Shown here one piece after another: positions 7,554-16,412 of a DNA stretch of 64,000 nucleotides. How positions within the stretch are numbered: position 1 is the first letter of the stretch; the number at the start of each line of letters is the position of its first letter. A program made the translations under genes and the position numbers. The DNA is from an uncultured Phascolarctobacterium sp. (GTDB lineage Bacteria > Bacillota > Negativicutes > Acidaminococcales > Acidaminococcaceae): positions 62,001-126,000 of the forward strand of contig URGS01000001.1 in NCBI GenBank assembly GCA_900547415.1, read 5' to 3'. Under the pieces are notes generated by a model. The model saw only the letters and a list, made by a program, of their open reading frames with translations. It had not been told where the DNA came from and made no database searches.

Positions 7554-8255
7554 TTATCTCTTTCCTTTCTGCAATTTAATTAATTGAATTTCATTTTTAA
7601 GCGCATCCTTGAACAAATCCACAAGATTGCGCTTACAGGAATAAAGACAGGTGGAATTATCCTCGTCCTCCAAATCACCGGTCAGCACCGTATGAGAATC
7701 AGCAATTAGACGAATCTGTTCATTTTGTTTAACAGTACCATAGCAAATTGCTCCGTCCAGTCTAAAGCTTTCGTCGCTGATAATAACTACCTTTAGTCCT
7801 TTTTCCAAGGCCTCCAGCAGCTCTGAGCGCAGCAGCTCCAAAACGCGGGTATTAGCGGAAACATAGATGCGGGCCTGAGCCTGACGAACAGTATTTCTAA
7901 GCTTATTAATAATTTCCTGCTCGCCCTTAATAGTTACATAGCCCTCAACTTCGCCCGTAAGCATGGGCAGCTGGCTTAGAATATCTTTTTTTATTTCTTC
8001 CAGTCTGCTCAGCTTATTAGAGCAAAATTCCGCAGGAGCAACAGGAGTGTAGCGAGTCACCTTACCATCCTCCAACACATAGGCGGCACCCTTGTCCACA
8101 AGTCCTGCCAGCGCAGTATATGTATTGGAGCGAGAAATACCTGTCTGCTTAGACGCTTCGTAACCAGTAAGCTGACCAGAACGCAGCAGCAGAACATATA
8201 AGGTAGCCTCTTGTTTTGTTAAATTAAAATGTGTCAAACCTTCAATCAGTTCCAT
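7554..8255 (-). CDS. TrmB-like transcriptional regulator
   Basis: A protein of about 233 residues with an N-terminal winged helix (LTKQEATLYVLLL, GISRSNTYTALAGL) and a C-terminal phospholipase-D-like effector domain (residues about 90-230) typical of TrmB proteins. The open frame extends upstream to 8318, but a near-perfect promoter covers that ATG. The internal ATG at 8255 follows GAGGG at proper spacing and is the likely start. It is the first gene of a two-gene unit with lysA, so control of lysine synthesis is a reasonable inference. The ligand is unknown. Confidence 0.8.
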   Translation of the reverse strand: MELIEGLTHFNLTKQEATLYVLLLRSGQLTGYEASKQTGISRSNTYTALAGLVDKGAAYVLEDGKVTRYTPVAPAEFCSNKLSRLEEIKKDILSQLPMLTGEVEGYVTIKGEQEIINKLRNTVRQAQARIYVSANTRVLELLRSELLEALEKGLKVVIISDESFRLDGAICYGTVKQNEQIRLIADSHTVLTGDLEDEDNSTCLYSCKRNLVDLFKDALKNEIQLIKLQKGKR

Positions 8256-8300
8256 AAATCCCTCATTCAGCCCTTCTAATTGTTGTTCCTGTTTAAGAAC

Positions 8301-8329
8301 ACTATACTCTTTTTCCATATAGTTGTCAA
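8301..8329 (-). promoter_or_regulatory. Promoter of the trmB-like/lysA operon
   Basis: On the minus strand TTGACA (8324-8329) is 17 bp from TATAGT (8301-8306). The transcript would start near 8294, inside the longest open frame, and supports the downstream ATG at 8255. Confidence 0.75.
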
Positions 8330-8470
8330 CAGCTAACCATAAAAAAATAACGTTTTCTTCATCTCAGCTATACTTACTATGTAAAATATGTATCTTGCTT
8401 TACACTTTTACAAACACCCTATGTGAATAGGATAAAGCCCACTAACTTTAATTATTTTATTACTTACGTA

Positions 8471-8577
8471 TTTACACATACCTATCCTTGCAGTATAATG
8501 GCAACACAAAAATAGATATACAGATATATTACTTTTTTGGGACGCCTTTGGCGGCCTATTTTCATTTTTAGGGGGGG
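8471..8577 (+). promoter_or_regulatory. Promoter and poly-G ribosome-binding region of the MATE gene
   Basis: TTTACA (8471-8476), a 17-bp spacer and TATAAT (8494-8499) form the promoter. The leader of about 80 nt ends with AGGGGGGG; a run of seven G (8571-8577) is the only Shine-Dalgarno candidate and ends 11 bases before the ATG. A homopolymer in that place could change length by replication slippage. Confidence 0.55.
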
Positions 8578-8588
8578 TTTTTCAGAAA

Positions 8589-9935
8589 ATGAGTAAAATT
8601 AAAGAAAAAGCGGAACAGCTTTCTGTTTTTAAAATGACCTGGCCTATCTTCATAGAAATACTGCTGCAGATAATGGTAGGCAACGTAGACCAATTTATGC
8701 TGAGCCGCTACTCACAGCATTCCGTTGCAGCAGTAGGCAACGCCAACCAAATTATTAATATTGTAATTATGGCCCTCAGCGTCATAAGTATGGCAGCCAC
8801 CATACTCATTGCCCAATATCGTGGTGCCGGCAATAAAGACAAGGTCGCCGAAGTCTGCACCGTAGCACTGCTAACCAATCTTACCATAGGCGGTATCATC
8901 AGCGCTGCACTATTCATATTTGACGACTTCTTTCTGCATCTTTTGGGCGTACCTCAGGAAATATGGGCTGATGCATCTCTGTTTTTACGCTACATAGGCC
9001 TCTTTACCATTGTACAGGCAGCCTATGTATCCTTTATCTCCTTCTTCCGCGGCTATTCCCTGCTGAAGATAACCATGATGACCTCCATTATTATGAACGT
9101 CATCAACATCACCGGCAACTGCTTTTTGATCCATGGCTTTGGCCCCATTCCGCCCTTGGGCGTTCTGGGTGTAACTATCAGTACCAACAGCAGCAAGGTG
9201 CTGGGACTTTTAATCATCATCTACTTCTTCCGCAAATACATTGATGTAAAGCTTTCAAAAAAATACCTTACACCCTTTCCCAAGCACACCCTCTTTAAAA
9301 TACTCTATCTTGGTCTCCCCTCCGGCGGCGAATCCCTTTCCTATCAGATTTCACAAATGGTCATTATGCGCTTTGTCAATCTTATGGGTATTGTAGTCAT
9401 CACCACCAAGGTTTATGCCTACATCATCGCCAACTGCTCCTACGTCTATACACAGGCTCTGGCTATGGCCACCCAAATCATTGTCGGCTTTCTTATCGGC
9501 ACAGGCAATTTGGACGCAGTCAGCACCAGAGTATGGAAAACCATACGCCTTGGCGTACTCATAAGCGGCACCATAACCTTTGTTCTCTATCTTAACAGCG
9601 ACCTTATTTATGGCATCTTTACAGATAACCCTGAGGTTCTAGAGCTTGGCCGCCACATCTTCCTCATCGAAATCTTTTTGGAAATGGGACGTGCCGTCAA
9701 CATGGTCATGGTCATGTCACTGCAGGCAGCAGGCGACATCAAATGGCCCGTCACCACAGGACTCATCTCCATGTGGCTCACAGCAACCCTTGGCGCCTAC
9801 GTCTTTGGCATCGTCATGGGCTATGGACTTATAGGCGTATGGCTGGCCATGTGCCTGGACGAATGCATAAGAGCAGTAATCTTTATCTATCGCTGGCGCA
9901 GCGGCGGCTGGCGCAAAATCAAGCTCATGGAATAA
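8589..9935 (+). CDS. MATE-family multidrug efflux transporter
   Basis: A 448-residue inner-membrane protein with about twelve hydrophobic segments in two homologous halves, as in MatE exporters of the NorM/DinF type that expel cationic compounds in exchange for sodium or protons. The early QIMVGNVDQFMLSR segment is characteristic. The substrate cannot be inferred. It is monocistronic, with a promoter at 8471 and a terminator at 9954, and diverges from the trmB-like/lysA operon. Confidence 0.88.
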   Translation: MSKIKEKAEQLSVFKMTWPIFIEILLQIMVGNVDQFMLSRYSQHSVAAVGNANQIINIVIMALSVISMAATILIAQYRGAGNKDKVAEVCTVALLTNLTIGGIISAALFIFDDFFLHLLGVPQEIWADASLFLRYIGLFTIVQAAYVSFISFFRGYSLLKITMMTSIIMNVINITGNCFLIHGFGPIPPLGVLGVTISTNSSKVLGLLIIIYFFRKYIDVKLSKKYLTPFPKHTLFKILYLGLPSGGESLSYQISQMVIMRFVNLMGIVVITTKVYAYIIANCSYVYTQALAMATQIIVGFLIGTGNLDAVSTRVWKTIRLGVLISGTITFVLYLNSDLIYGIFTDNPEVLELGRHIFLIEIFLEMGRAVNMVMVMSLQAAGDIKWPVTTGLISMWLTATLGAYVFGIVMGYGLIGVWLAMCLDECIRAVIFIYRWRSGGWRKIKLME

Positions 9936-9953
9936 CATATAAAAATAAAAACA

Positions 9954-9997
9954 GGAGCCAATCCGTAGATTTACGGATTGGCTCCTTAATTTTTTTG
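9954..9997 (+). terminator. Terminator of the MATE gene
   Basis: GGAGCCAATCCGTA (9954-9967) pairs with its exact complement ending at 9985 and is followed by TTAATTTTTTT. A strong intrinsic terminator. Confidence 0.92.
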
Positions 9998-10084
9998 TTA
10001 AAAAAGAAAACGATGTCACATTTCACCATCACTATAGTTCTATATTTGCTATCAATAATGTAATAACCTATTATAAATTCAATG

Positions 10085-13000
10085 TCATCGTTTCAAACAC
10101 AATGCTGGCAATAAAACTGCCCATTCCATATCATTTTCGTCGGCTGCTTTTCTATCCGTCCATGCCACAATAAAAGCAACTTTTACATCATATACCTTAT
10201 ACCCTTTTGATAATTTACTTATAAGATTATTATACGCACTGCGTGATAATACCGCTACCTTAGTTCTGTCGCTAACATAATCAACATATGCACATCTATC
10301 ACGCAAAATCAGCTTTTGACCGCTTCTTAGATTTAATATTTTATTTTTAATATTACGGTCTTTATAGAAGCCTAAATAAACGTCCTTTAATCCAAGCTGC
10401 AAAATTATTTCTTTTGATTCACCATACACTTTATTACTTACAATGTGTTGAACTTCCGGAAGCTTATATTGATCAAAAAGGCTATTATTGCTACAAATAT
10501 ATAAATTATTTTTAGCCCTCGTCATACCAACATATAAGCTTCTTCGATCAGCATCAGAAGTAATATCATAGTTACTCAAAAGCATATATACATTATCAAA
10601 TTCTTTGCCTTTGGATTTATGAATAGTAGAAATGCAAATTATATCGTCTGAATTTTTATAAAAATCCTCATACCTAGATTCGTTAATAAATTCCTCAAAA
10701 TCAGAGCGATATTTTGTTCTGTAGTTATCTGCAAAAGTTTGTAACATATTCTCGCAAATCTCTAAACATTCACTATTTCTAGCATAATTGCGAAAACATT
10801 CTACTAATGTATCCCATTCTTTTTTATAAATAATCGGCGAAATACATTCTTTATTAGATTTTCTCAGACTTTTGAGAATATAACGAACCTCCTTAAGATT
10901 TCTAAACTTAAATCCATCAAAAGACTGTATCAGCTTGGCATTAATATTTTTTCTAGTCAGGAGAGCTAGTATATTTAAGGCTTCCTCATTAGTCCTAGTC
11001 AAAATACAGGTAGAACCTTTATTATCATTTCGAACTAATTGATCGACAACCGCCTCTTCAATGTATGGACTATTATAACGTGTAATAATTACCATACCAT
11101 TGTCTTGCTGTACTGATTCAATAAACGACTCCTTCATACGATTATTAATATTCTTTACAAAAGCGTTTGCTAAAGCCACAACACTACATTTGCTGCGATA
11201 ATTTTTTACCATTTCAAACTTCTTAGCTCCATACTTATCAATCAATGTTCTTAAGTATTTAGAACTTGAACCACGAAATTCGTAGATATTTTGGTCGTCA
11301 TCACCTACAGCAATCACTCGCATATCTTCATTGATTTCCATCAATGTCCTCACAAGCTCAAAATCCTCAGCATCCATATCCTGAGCTTCATCTATAACTA
11401 AGACACTCTTAGTTATTTTACCGGATTCAACCTCTCCATTTTTTATCATAGCTGTTGCGTCAACAATAACATTACCTAAATTATCTAGACTACCAAACTT
11501 ACCTAACAAATCAAAACAATAAGAATGAAACGTCTTCACTTCCACATAATGAGAAGCATTGCCAATAAGATCTTTTAATCTCTGTTTAAACTCTGTTGCA
11601 GCTGCACGCGAAAAAGTAAGCATTAAAAGCTGTTCATGCTTAACGTCTTCCAAAAGCAGTAGCGAAGCAAGCTTATGTACCAGCACACGAGTTTTACCGC
11701 TACCAGGACCAGCTGCAACTACTATATATTTAGAATCAGAGTCATTGATTATTTCCTTCTGGATATCTGACAGAGAACCAAATAGCTTATCATATTTTTC
11801 CGGAGTTATATTTCGATTAATCAGTTTTTCCCTGTCCCCTTTAAAGTAACGACTAATAAACTTTTTATAATCCAATTGGAAATAATCCTGCACAAATTGT
11901 AAAGCCTTTTGATAATCCTTAACCATCAAATTAGCGTATTCACCTACAATATGTATTTGCTGAATCTTTTGTTTATAGAAGTCATCTAAAAAACGATAAT
12001 CGTCCTTTTTATATTGAATACGGTTATCAAGCTCCAACCTCTTAATTTCCATGGAATTATAAAGAACTAAAAAACCTCCTTCAATCTTTATAGCGCCTAT
12101 CTTGGATAAATACAGCAAAGCATCCTCTATGTCTTTTAATGTAACCTTCGTTTGGTATAAGCTGTTGTTAACGCTTTCTTGATATTCCTTGAGCAAGCCT
12201 AATACGGAAAAATTAACGTGTTTTTCCTCCTTGATTGTTACAATATTATCATCTGCTATTTTAAAAAGATGCTCTAAAATAAACTTGCAAATTGACATGC
12301 GCGTATTATAGTTTTCCATAAGGCAATCTAAAGAACGTAACAGAATATATTTTTTTATATTACTATTATCATCTTCGTTTCTTACATCTTTCTTTTTTAA
12401 ATAGCGTTTAATAGCATAATAGTGAAAAAGCAAGTTCAAATTTTTGACAGTAGAACTAGTTACTCCTCTATTTTGAGCCGCTTCATTCATTTCCTTGAAA
12501 TTTATATAAAAGCCATCATTATCGACAGTTTCCAGATAATTTAAGAAAAAATACTCCAATTTAGAAAAATGATTCAAAAGCTGCAAAGAACGATTCAATT
12601 TATCCGTAGTCATAATATATGCTGACATATCGCAGGAATCGGATAAAATACCATCCTGACGCATAATATTAACTATATCTACAACTTCTTCCCTGCTAAT
12701 ACCCAATCTATCAGCAATATAATCCACTCTAGATTCTGCTTCTGAAGAACAATGGGTCGCTCTACTAGAAATCAGAAACTTGATAATTCTTTTAGCATTT
12801 TGAATTTGGTTATCAATAAGCAGCTTAGAGCGTTCTATAAGCATACTGGCATTCATCATATCAGAAACGTTAATACTGCTAGCATAAATTCTTGGCATAT
12901 TACGTCCCCTTTTGATATATCCTGCAGATTCTAGTGCAGAAACAGCTGTTTTAACACGTGTTTCTATATCTATAACACTATCATCCCAGCCGGCCTGACG

Positions 13001-14926
13001 TGCTATTTCCAAAGGAGAACAACAAATTTGACTCCTTTGCCTTGTCATATTCTTGATAGCTTTCCAAACGTTCTGAATCTCACTTATGCTAAGCTTTGTC
13101 TGATTCAATAATATAAAATGCTTATCTAAATCATCATTTTTAAAAAGAACATAGCATTCAGCCTGAAGTATAGGATCTCTTCCTGCTCTGCCAGCCTCTT
13201 GAACGTAATCTTCTAGCGAATTAGAGATATCATAATGAATTACAAGCTTAACATCCTTTTTATCTACGCCCATACCAAAGGCAGATGTAGCAACAATAAT
13301 CTTAACCTCGTTATTCATAAAGGCTTCTTGGTTAGCAATCTTTTCATCAGGTTCCATTTTGCCATTGTAAGCTTTAGCAGGAAAGCCGTCCTTAGTTAAT
13401 TTTTCAGCTAACTCCTTAGTTCTCCTTGTGCGAGAAACATATACAATAGTAGAGCATTGCTTATGTCCAATAATATCACGTAAAATATTATACTTTTCTT
13501 CGTCAGATTCCTGAAACAAAACCTTGTAGTGAAGATTTTCACGGGTTGCTGATGTAGCAAAAAGTTCCATATTCAGATTTAATTTTTTCTTGAAATAATC
13601 ACTAATATCAGAAATAACCTTTTGCTTAGCTGTTGCAGTAAAGCAAGAAACTGGTATGGATTGAATTCTCTTCAACTCCTGCAAATGACGAATAAAGTCA
13701 CCTATATATAAATAATCAACACGAAAATCTTGTCCCCAAGATGAAAAACAGTGAGCCTCATCTATAACAAACCGTACTACATTTCGTTTAAGCAAAAGCC
13801 TTTCAATAGTTTTAGATCGCAGCTGTTCAGGTGAAATATACAATAGTTTAGCAGAACCATCTTCTATTCTTTCTAATGAGTTAGCTCTCTCTATGGGGTC
13901 TAACATTCCGTTGATGGTAACAGCATCATTAATACCTGCATTGGATAAATTATCCACCTGATCCTTCATCAGTGATAATAACGGTGTAATTATTACTGTC
14001 AGACCTCGCAAATTATGCCCTTCCATAAGTGCAGGAACCTGAAAAGCAATCGACTTACCGCCACCAGTAGGAAAAACAGCTATTAAAGACTTGCCTTCCA
14101 CAGCAGCATGTGCAGCTTGCTCCTGCAAAGGCTCTCCATTGTATAGGCGAAAAGCATCAAATCCAAAATAACGCTTAAGTCCTCTCTTGACGTCCATAAA
14201 CTGACTGCAAAAAGCGCATCGCTCAGCACAAATCTTTCCACATAACAGTCTATAAATATTTTCTATATCTGGAAAATGACATAAGAGCCACGGAGGAGTT
14301 ATTGATGATGAATCATCTGATGCAATCAACGCAAGATTATAAGCAAGCTCTACGGGATTATTTTCCACAAGCTCTTTAATCGGAGCATTTTCGCACAATT
14401 TTCCATAAAAATATCTGCGTATTAATTGTACAACATCGCTCAGAACAAAATTCTTCTTATAATCTACGTAGCAAAAAAAATCCCTAAACTCTATTTTCTC
14501 ACATAGAAGCATATAAAAAATATACTTTAATTCCTCTGGAAGCTCATTAAAAGCATTGAGTTCACTGTAAAATAGTTCTTTTGCTTTTATAGAATCATTG
14601 ACTGGATTATTAAGGTCATCAACCTGCAATTTATCGTCCTTAAGCAAAGAATGATAGGGCCGTTTCGGAAACAATAACGGAGATAAATATAATGTATCTA
14701 CCATTTTATGTGGCAGCTTTTTTCCTAATAAACGATTCATATACTTTACATCGTGATGAATAATATTATGGCCGCAAAGATAATCAACATCAGTAATAAA
14801 TTCAGAAAACTTTCCTAAAGACGTGCTATGAAATATTATATTTATATTTTTAACAGCACCAATATCACACATGCGCTTACTTTCTAAACCTACTTCTATA
14901 TCAATAAAAGCTATAGTTTTAGCCAT
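10085..14926 (-). CDS. DEDDh exonuclease-RecQ-UvrD fusion helicase
   Basis: A 1613-residue protein joining three nucleic-acid modules. Residues about 1-120 look like a DEDDh 3'-5' exonuclease (IAFIDIEVG, GHNIIHHDVKYM, NDSIKAKELF). A cysteine cluster (CGKICAERCAFC) precedes a RecQ helicase with PTGGGKS near 288, DEAH near 390 and EAGRAGRD. The C-terminal third is a UvrD/superfamily 1 helicase: GPGSGKT near 1075, VIDEAQDM, GDDDQNIYEFRG and VGMTRAKN near 1467. ATG 14926 follows AAGGGTGGAG; the longer frame to 14944 would use TTG. Base composition is visibly more AT-rich than the neighbours, suggesting transfer. A repair or defence role is inferred only from domains. Confidence 0.85.
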   Translation of the reverse strand: MAKTIAFIDIEVGLESKRMCDIGAVKNINIIFHSTSLGKFSEFITDVDYLCGHNIIHHDVKYMNRLLGKKLPHKMVDTLYLSPLLFPKRPYHSLLKDDKLQVDDLNNPVNDSIKAKELFYSELNAFNELPEELKYIFYMLLCEKIEFRDFFCYVDYKKNFVLSDVVQLIRRYFYGKLCENAPIKELVENNPVELAYNLALIASDDSSSITPPWLLCHFPDIENIYRLLCGKICAERCAFCSQFMDVKRGLKRYFGFDAFRLYNGEPLQEQAAHAAVEGKSLIAVFPTGGGKSIAFQVPALMEGHNLRGLTVIITPLLSLMKDQVDNLSNAGINDAVTINGMLDPIERANSLERIEDGSAKLLYISPEQLRSKTIERLLLKRNVVRFVIDEAHCFSSWGQDFRVDYLYIGDFIRHLQELKRIQSIPVSCFTATAKQKVISDISDYFKKKLNLNMELFATSATRENLHYKVLFQESDEEKYNILRDIIGHKQCSTIVYVSRTRRTKELAEKLTKDGFPAKAYNGKMEPDEKIANQEAFMNNEVKIIVATSAFGMGVDKKDVKLVIHYDISNSLEDYVQEAGRAGRDPILQAECYVLFKNDDLDKHFILLNQTKLSISEIQNVWKAIKNMTRQRSQICCSPLEIARQAGWDDSVIDIETRVKTAVSALESAGYIKRGRNMPRIYASSINVSDMMNASMLIERSKLLIDNQIQNAKRIIKFLISSRATHCSSEAESRVDYIADRLGISREEVVDIVNIMRQDGILSDSCDMSAYIMTTDKLNRSLQLLNHFSKLEYFFLNYLETVDNDGFYINFKEMNEAAQNRGVTSSTVKNLNLLFHYYAIKRYLKKKDVRNEDDNSNIKKYILLRSLDCLMENYNTRMSICKFILEHLFKIADDNIVTIKEEKHVNFSVLGLLKEYQESVNNSLYQTKVTLKDIEDALLYLSKIGAIKIEGGFLVLYNSMEIKRLELDNRIQYKKDDYRFLDDFYKQKIQQIHIVGEYANLMVKDYQKALQFVQDYFQLDYKKFISRYFKGDREKLINRNITPEKYDKLFGSLSDIQKEIINDSDSKYIVVAAGPGSGKTRVLVHKLASLLLLEDVKHEQLLMLTFSRAAATEFKQRLKDLIGNASHYVEVKTFHSYCFDLLGKFGSLDNLGNVIVDATAMIKNGEVESGKITKSVLVIDEAQDMDAEDFELVRTLMEINEDMRVIAVGDDDQNIYEFRGSSSKYLRTLIDKYGAKKFEMVKNYRSKCSVVALANAFVKNINNRMKESFIESVQQDNGMVIITRYNSPYIEEAVVDQLVRNDNKGSTCILTRTNEEALNILALLTRKNINAKLIQSFDGFKFRNLKEVRYILKSLRKSNKECISPIIYKKEWDTLVECFRNYARNSECLEICENMLQTFADNYRTKYRSDFEEFINESRYEDFYKNSDDIICISTIHKSKGKEFDNVYMLLSNYDITSDADRRSLYVGMTRAKNNLYICSNNSLFDQYKLPEVQHIVSNKVYGESKEIILQLGLKDVYLGFYKDRNIKNKILNLRSGQKLILRDRCAYVDYVSDRTKVAVLSRSAYNNLISKLSKGYKVYDVKVAFIVAWTDRKAADENDMEWAVLLPALCLKR

Positions 14927-14977
14927 AAAAACTCCACCCTTCAACAGCTTATACTTCTTAATTAAACTGTTATTAAT

Positions 14978-15006
14978 ATGCTACCATACTTGAAGATTTT
15001 TCTCAA
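14978..15006 (-). promoter_or_regulatory. Promoter of the fusion helicase gene
   Basis: On the minus strand TTGAGA (15001-15006), a 17-bp spacer and TAGCAT (14978-14983) precede the gene by about 50 bp. Confidence 0.45.
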
Positions 15007-15051
15007 ACGAACACTTTCTATTTATAGAGTGATAAATTGATTTTCTTAAGG

Positions 15052-15087
15052 AAAAAGTCAGCGCATATTCTTCTGCACTGACTTTTT
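15052..15087 (-). terminator. Terminator of the rsmI-metG-tatD-zinc ribbon unit
   Basis: AAAAAGTCAG (15052-15061) pairs with CTGACTTTTT (15078-15087) with further GCA/TGC pairs inside. T runs on both sides make it bidirectional in form; it stands directly after the zinc-ribbon gene. Confidence 0.8.
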
Positions 15088-15124
15088 AATACACAATATA
15101 TTATTGTCTTACAGTTTCTCCCTC

Positions 15125-15556
15125 TTACAAGCTCACTGCCGCCTTGCGCATTTCTTCCAGCACCTTTTGACTAAAAGAACCGTCCTCCTGCTGGGGCTTT
15201 TCCTCTATGCGTATCTGCACATCGCTGTTGGCAGGAATATCTTGCGTCAGCATATCCAGACTGCAGCCTATGAAAAACAGGCCAAAGAACAGCAGCGTTA
15301 TGAGTCCTGCAAATATACCAAAGACAATTTTAGTAAAGCTGCCGCCGTATTTAATCAGCAAATACAGTCCTACAGGCCAAAATACAAAGAGCATCAGAAT
15401 GCCAAACCAGGTCTGCTTATAAAACTGCTCATTATTAGCTTCGGAAAAATCATTACTCCTTCTGTATTCATCGCCAGTACCCTTAAGGCGAACGCCGCAG
15501 TGAGGGCAAAAATTAGTATCAGGGCCTACGTCCCTGCCGCAATTTTTACAATACAT
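15125..15556 (-). CDS. Zinc-ribbon membrane protein of unknown function
   Basis: A 143-residue protein with an N-terminal zinc ribbon (CKNCG and CPHCG, residues 3-20), a polar linker, and two hydrophobic segments (about residues 46-70 and 78-102). The ATG at 15556 has an AGGTGA Shine-Dalgarno overlapping the tatD stop; the longer open frame to 15649 lies inside tatD and is not the gene. Four bases separate it from tatD. No function can be assigned. Confidence 0.75.
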   Translation of the reverse strand: MYCKNCGRDVGPDTNFCPHCGVRLKGTGDEYRRSNDFSEANNEQFYKQTWFGILMLFVFWPVGLYLLIKYGGSFTKIVFGIFAGLITLLFFGLFFIGCSLDMLTQDIPANSDVQIRIEEKPQQEDGSFSQKVLEEMRKAAVSL

Positions 15557-15560
15557 CTTT

Positions 15561-16340
15561 TCACCTAATCTTCTTGAACAGTCTCTTAGTATTAGCTGCA
15601 GTAATTGCTGCCAGCTCGTCAAAGTCCATCTTAAGCAGCTCTGCTGCATGGCGGGCAGTATATTCTACATAGCCAGGATTATTGCGTTTGCCGCGGAAGG
15701 GTACAGGTGTCAGATAGGGACTATCAGTTTCAAAGAGCATCAGCTCCTTGGGAACATATTCCATAACCTCGCGTACCTTTTGAGCGTTTTTATAGGTAGA
15801 GGTACCGCCAAAGCCCAAATAATAGCCGCGTTTTACCAGCTCCTTAGCCATTTCAAGAGAACCGGAGAAGCAATGGAAAACAGCCTCCACGCCCTTAACC
15901 TCGTTCTGGAACAAATCCAGCATATCGCCATGAGCATCTCTGTCGTGAATAATAATAGGCAAATCATTGGCCTTGGCCAGCTCAATCTGCTCTAAAAAGA
16001 TACGCTTCTGTACATCCTTAGGCTCATTTTCCTTCCAATAGTAGTCAAGACCAATTTCGCCAATGGCAACTACCTTGGGGTGCTTGGCCCAAGCTTCCAA
16101 CTGCTCCAGATAGTTGGGAGCAATACCTTTCAGTTCCTCAGGGTGATAGCCTACAGCAGCATAGATAAAATCATATTTCTCTGCCAGCTCCACAGCAAAG
16201 GCAGAGGTTGCATAATCACAGCCCGGATTGACAATACCGTCCAAATCCTCCTGCAGCTGAGCAATGAGCTGCTCTCTATCATCTGTAAAATAATCAGAAT
16301 CCAAATGTGCGTGGGAATCCCACAAGCCTGTTCTACTCAT
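15561..16340 (-). CDS. tatD: TatD-family metal-dependent hydrolase
   Basis: A 259-residue amidohydrolase-fold DNase. The metal ligands are visible: DSHAHLD at the start, GEIGLDYY, IIIHDRDAH, HCFSG and ETDSPYL. Family members act as magnesium-dependent 3'-5' exonucleases in DNA repair or quality control. It follows metG, as in Bacillus (yabD after metS), though a hairpin lies between the two. Confidence 0.9.
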   Translation of the reverse strand: MSRTGLWDSHAHLDSDYFTDDREQLIAQLQEDLDGIVNPGCDYATSAFAVELAEKYDFIYAAVGYHPEELKGIAPNYLEQLEAWAKHPKVVAIGEIGLDYYWKENEPKDVQKRIFLEQIELAKANDLPIIIHDRDAHGDMLDLFQNEVKGVEAVFHCFSGSLEMAKELVKRGYYLGFGGTSTYKNAQKVREVMEYVPKELMLFETDSPYLTPVPFRGKRNNPGYVEYTARHAAELLKMDFDELAAITAANTKRLFKKIR

Positions 16341-16364
16341 AATCTACCTCACATTAACCTATAT

Positions 16365-16390
16365 AAAAGGCGCCAGCTAATGCTGACGCC
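16365..16390 (-). terminator. Hairpin terminator after metG
   Basis: GGCGTCAGC-loop-GCTGGCGCC on the minus strand (16369-16390) is followed by TTTT. It may cut off or reduce tatD transcription from the metG promoter. Confidence 0.7.
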
Positions 16391-16412
16391 TCTTTCAATT
16401 TTAAAACAGCTA

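Noticed and set aside
15125..15649. A longer zinc-ribbon protein starting at 15649
   Set aside because: The extra 31 residues lie within tatD coding sequence; ATG 15556 has a good ribosome-binding site and starts right before the zinc ribbon.
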